Source of the DNA: UBA1151 sp963579925
GTDB lineage: Bacteria; Chloroflexota; Dehalococcoidia; Lucifugimonadales; Lucifugimonadaceae
DNA: 6,069 bases
Reading direction: 5' to 3'
Assembly: GCA_963579925.1 (NCBI GenBank)
Contig: CAUZJA010000169.1
Location: forward strand, 1 to 6,069
Shown: piece after piece, positions 5,839 to 6,069 of the stretch
How positions within the stretch are numbered: the first letter of the stretch is position 1
Layout: the number at the start of each line of letters is the position of its first letter
Made by a program: the position numbers and the translations under genes
Notes under the pieces: generated by a model
Databases searched by the model: none
Told to the model about the DNA's origin: nothing
Seen by the model: only the letters and a program-made list of their open reading frames with translations

Positions 5839-5949
5839 TCACCGTACCGGGTGTGCAGTCCTTGCTCCCAACACTTGGCGAACCTGTCGAAGCTTGTTCA
5901 GGATCTTCTCAGGACTGTGACCTTTTCTTGGCATTTCTGTTCTTGGCAT
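5839..5949 (-). pseudogene. IS3-family transposase OrfA, N-terminal remnant
   Basis: On the minus strand, ATG at 5949 (with GGAGG from 5959 to 5955) opens a 36-codon frame ending in TGA at 5841-5839. The peptide includes MPRKGHSPEKILNKLRQ, which closely resembles the start of IS3-family OrfA proteins (the HTH_Tnp_1 type, commonly MPRKRH.PE.I..KLR). After about 25 residues the match is lost: no helix-turn-helix completion, no SEQTYYRWR segment, and no OrfB. A full OrfA would be about 90-100 residues, so this is a truncated or frameshifted remnant. A 15-bp tandem duplication gives it two in-frame starts, at 5949 and 5934. Confidence 0.68.
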
Positions 5950-5954
5950 TTCTG
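5925..5954. repeat. Perfect 15-bp tandem duplication
   Basis: TTCTTGGCATTTCTG occurs at 5925-5939 and again, without any change or spacer, at 5940-5954. It spans the OrfA start on the minus strand and preserves frame (five codons), so it repeats the ATG. Strand slippage in a decaying element is the likely cause. Confidence 0.9.
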
Positions 5955-6069
5955 CCTCCCTTCATGAGAGCCCAGTTTCCAACTTTCAACTGGACTCGTT
6001 TGAGGGGGGCAGGTCACAATACTGCGTGCTATTTCAGATTCAGAGAGTTCTCCCAGAACCTTCTGACGA

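Larger units (their letters stand above)
5839..6016 (-). mobile_element. Left-end fragment of an IS3-family insertion sequence
   Basis: Reading the minus strand from 6016, TGACCTGCCCCCCTC looks like the terminal inverted repeat of many IS3-family elements, which start TGA or TGG followed by a C-rich run. About 70 nt later comes the SD and start of an OrfA-like peptide, the usual spacing. The body, OrfB with its DDE domain, and a matching right-end repeat are absent from 5745-5838, so only the first 150-180 bases survive. The inner boundary is uncertain. Confidence 0.55.
5784..6068 (-). pseudogene. Possible disrupted minus-strand gene around the IS remnant
   Basis: One minus-strand frame runs from the window edge at 6068 to TAG at 5786-5784 with a single internal stop, TGA at 5900-5898. 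Its start (RQKVLGELSESEIARS) lies outside the IS-like segment. Its last 37 codons, including FDRFAKCWEQG and RYGEMFLGEQ, read like ordinary protein. The middle part overlaps the IS remnant in another frame. A host gene carrying a partial IS is one reading; a chance open frame is the other. I do not recognise a family. Confidence 0.25.

Noticed and set aside
1..6069. CRISPR arrays, tRNA or rRNA genes
   Set aside because: No regularly spaced repeats, cloverleaf-like segments or rRNA signatures were noticed.

Overview
The window reads as a bacterial chromosomal fragment of moderately high G+C. Genes are mostly collinear on the + strand, and both GTG and ATG starts with short Shine-Dalgarno (SD) sequences are used. 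The taxon cannot be fixed from the sequence. A selenoprotein next to uronate-type sugar catabolism, an amidohydrolase_2 protein and an MFS_3 exporter would fit an environmental lineage such as a marine Chloroflexota, but that is a low-confidence guess.

Layout. Positions 1-216 hold no gene; the only structure seen is a dyad around 121-150. Positions 217-895 are a decayed PAP2-type membrane phosphatase with a frameshift, an in-frame TAG and a small deletion that removes part of the catalytic PSGH motif. Positions 1079-1756 encode a KDPG aldolase and 1857-2882 a KDG kinase. Together these two convert 2-keto-3-deoxygluconate to pyruvate plus glyceraldehyde-3-phosphate, the end of hexuronate, pectin or alginate degradation and of the semi-phosphorylative Entner-Doudoroff route. 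Positions 3026-3868 encode an amidohydrolase_2 TIM-barrel protein in which the usual WG(S/T)D aspartate is glycine.

The most notable object is at 3927-4391: a 154-codon peroxiredoxin interrupted by one in-frame TGA (4065-4067), exactly where the peroxidatic cysteine of the Pxxx(T/S)xxC motif should be. A small stem-loop with a G-containing loop lies about 20 nt after the TGA. The gene has a strong SD, the reading frame continues intact on both sides, and a perfect 9-bp terminator hairpin follows. This is best read as a selenocysteine peroxiredoxin with no cysteine at all. A 12-helix MFS exporter follows at 4461-5744.

The right end (5745-6069) has no intact gene. It holds a minus-strand remnant of an IS3-family element: a terminal-repeat-like end near 6016 and the first codons of OrfA, with a perfect 15-bp tandem duplication that doubles the OrfA start. 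The remnant may sit inside another decayed minus-strand gene. Both flanks of the window therefore show gene decay around an intact core for sugar catabolism, redox defence and transport.
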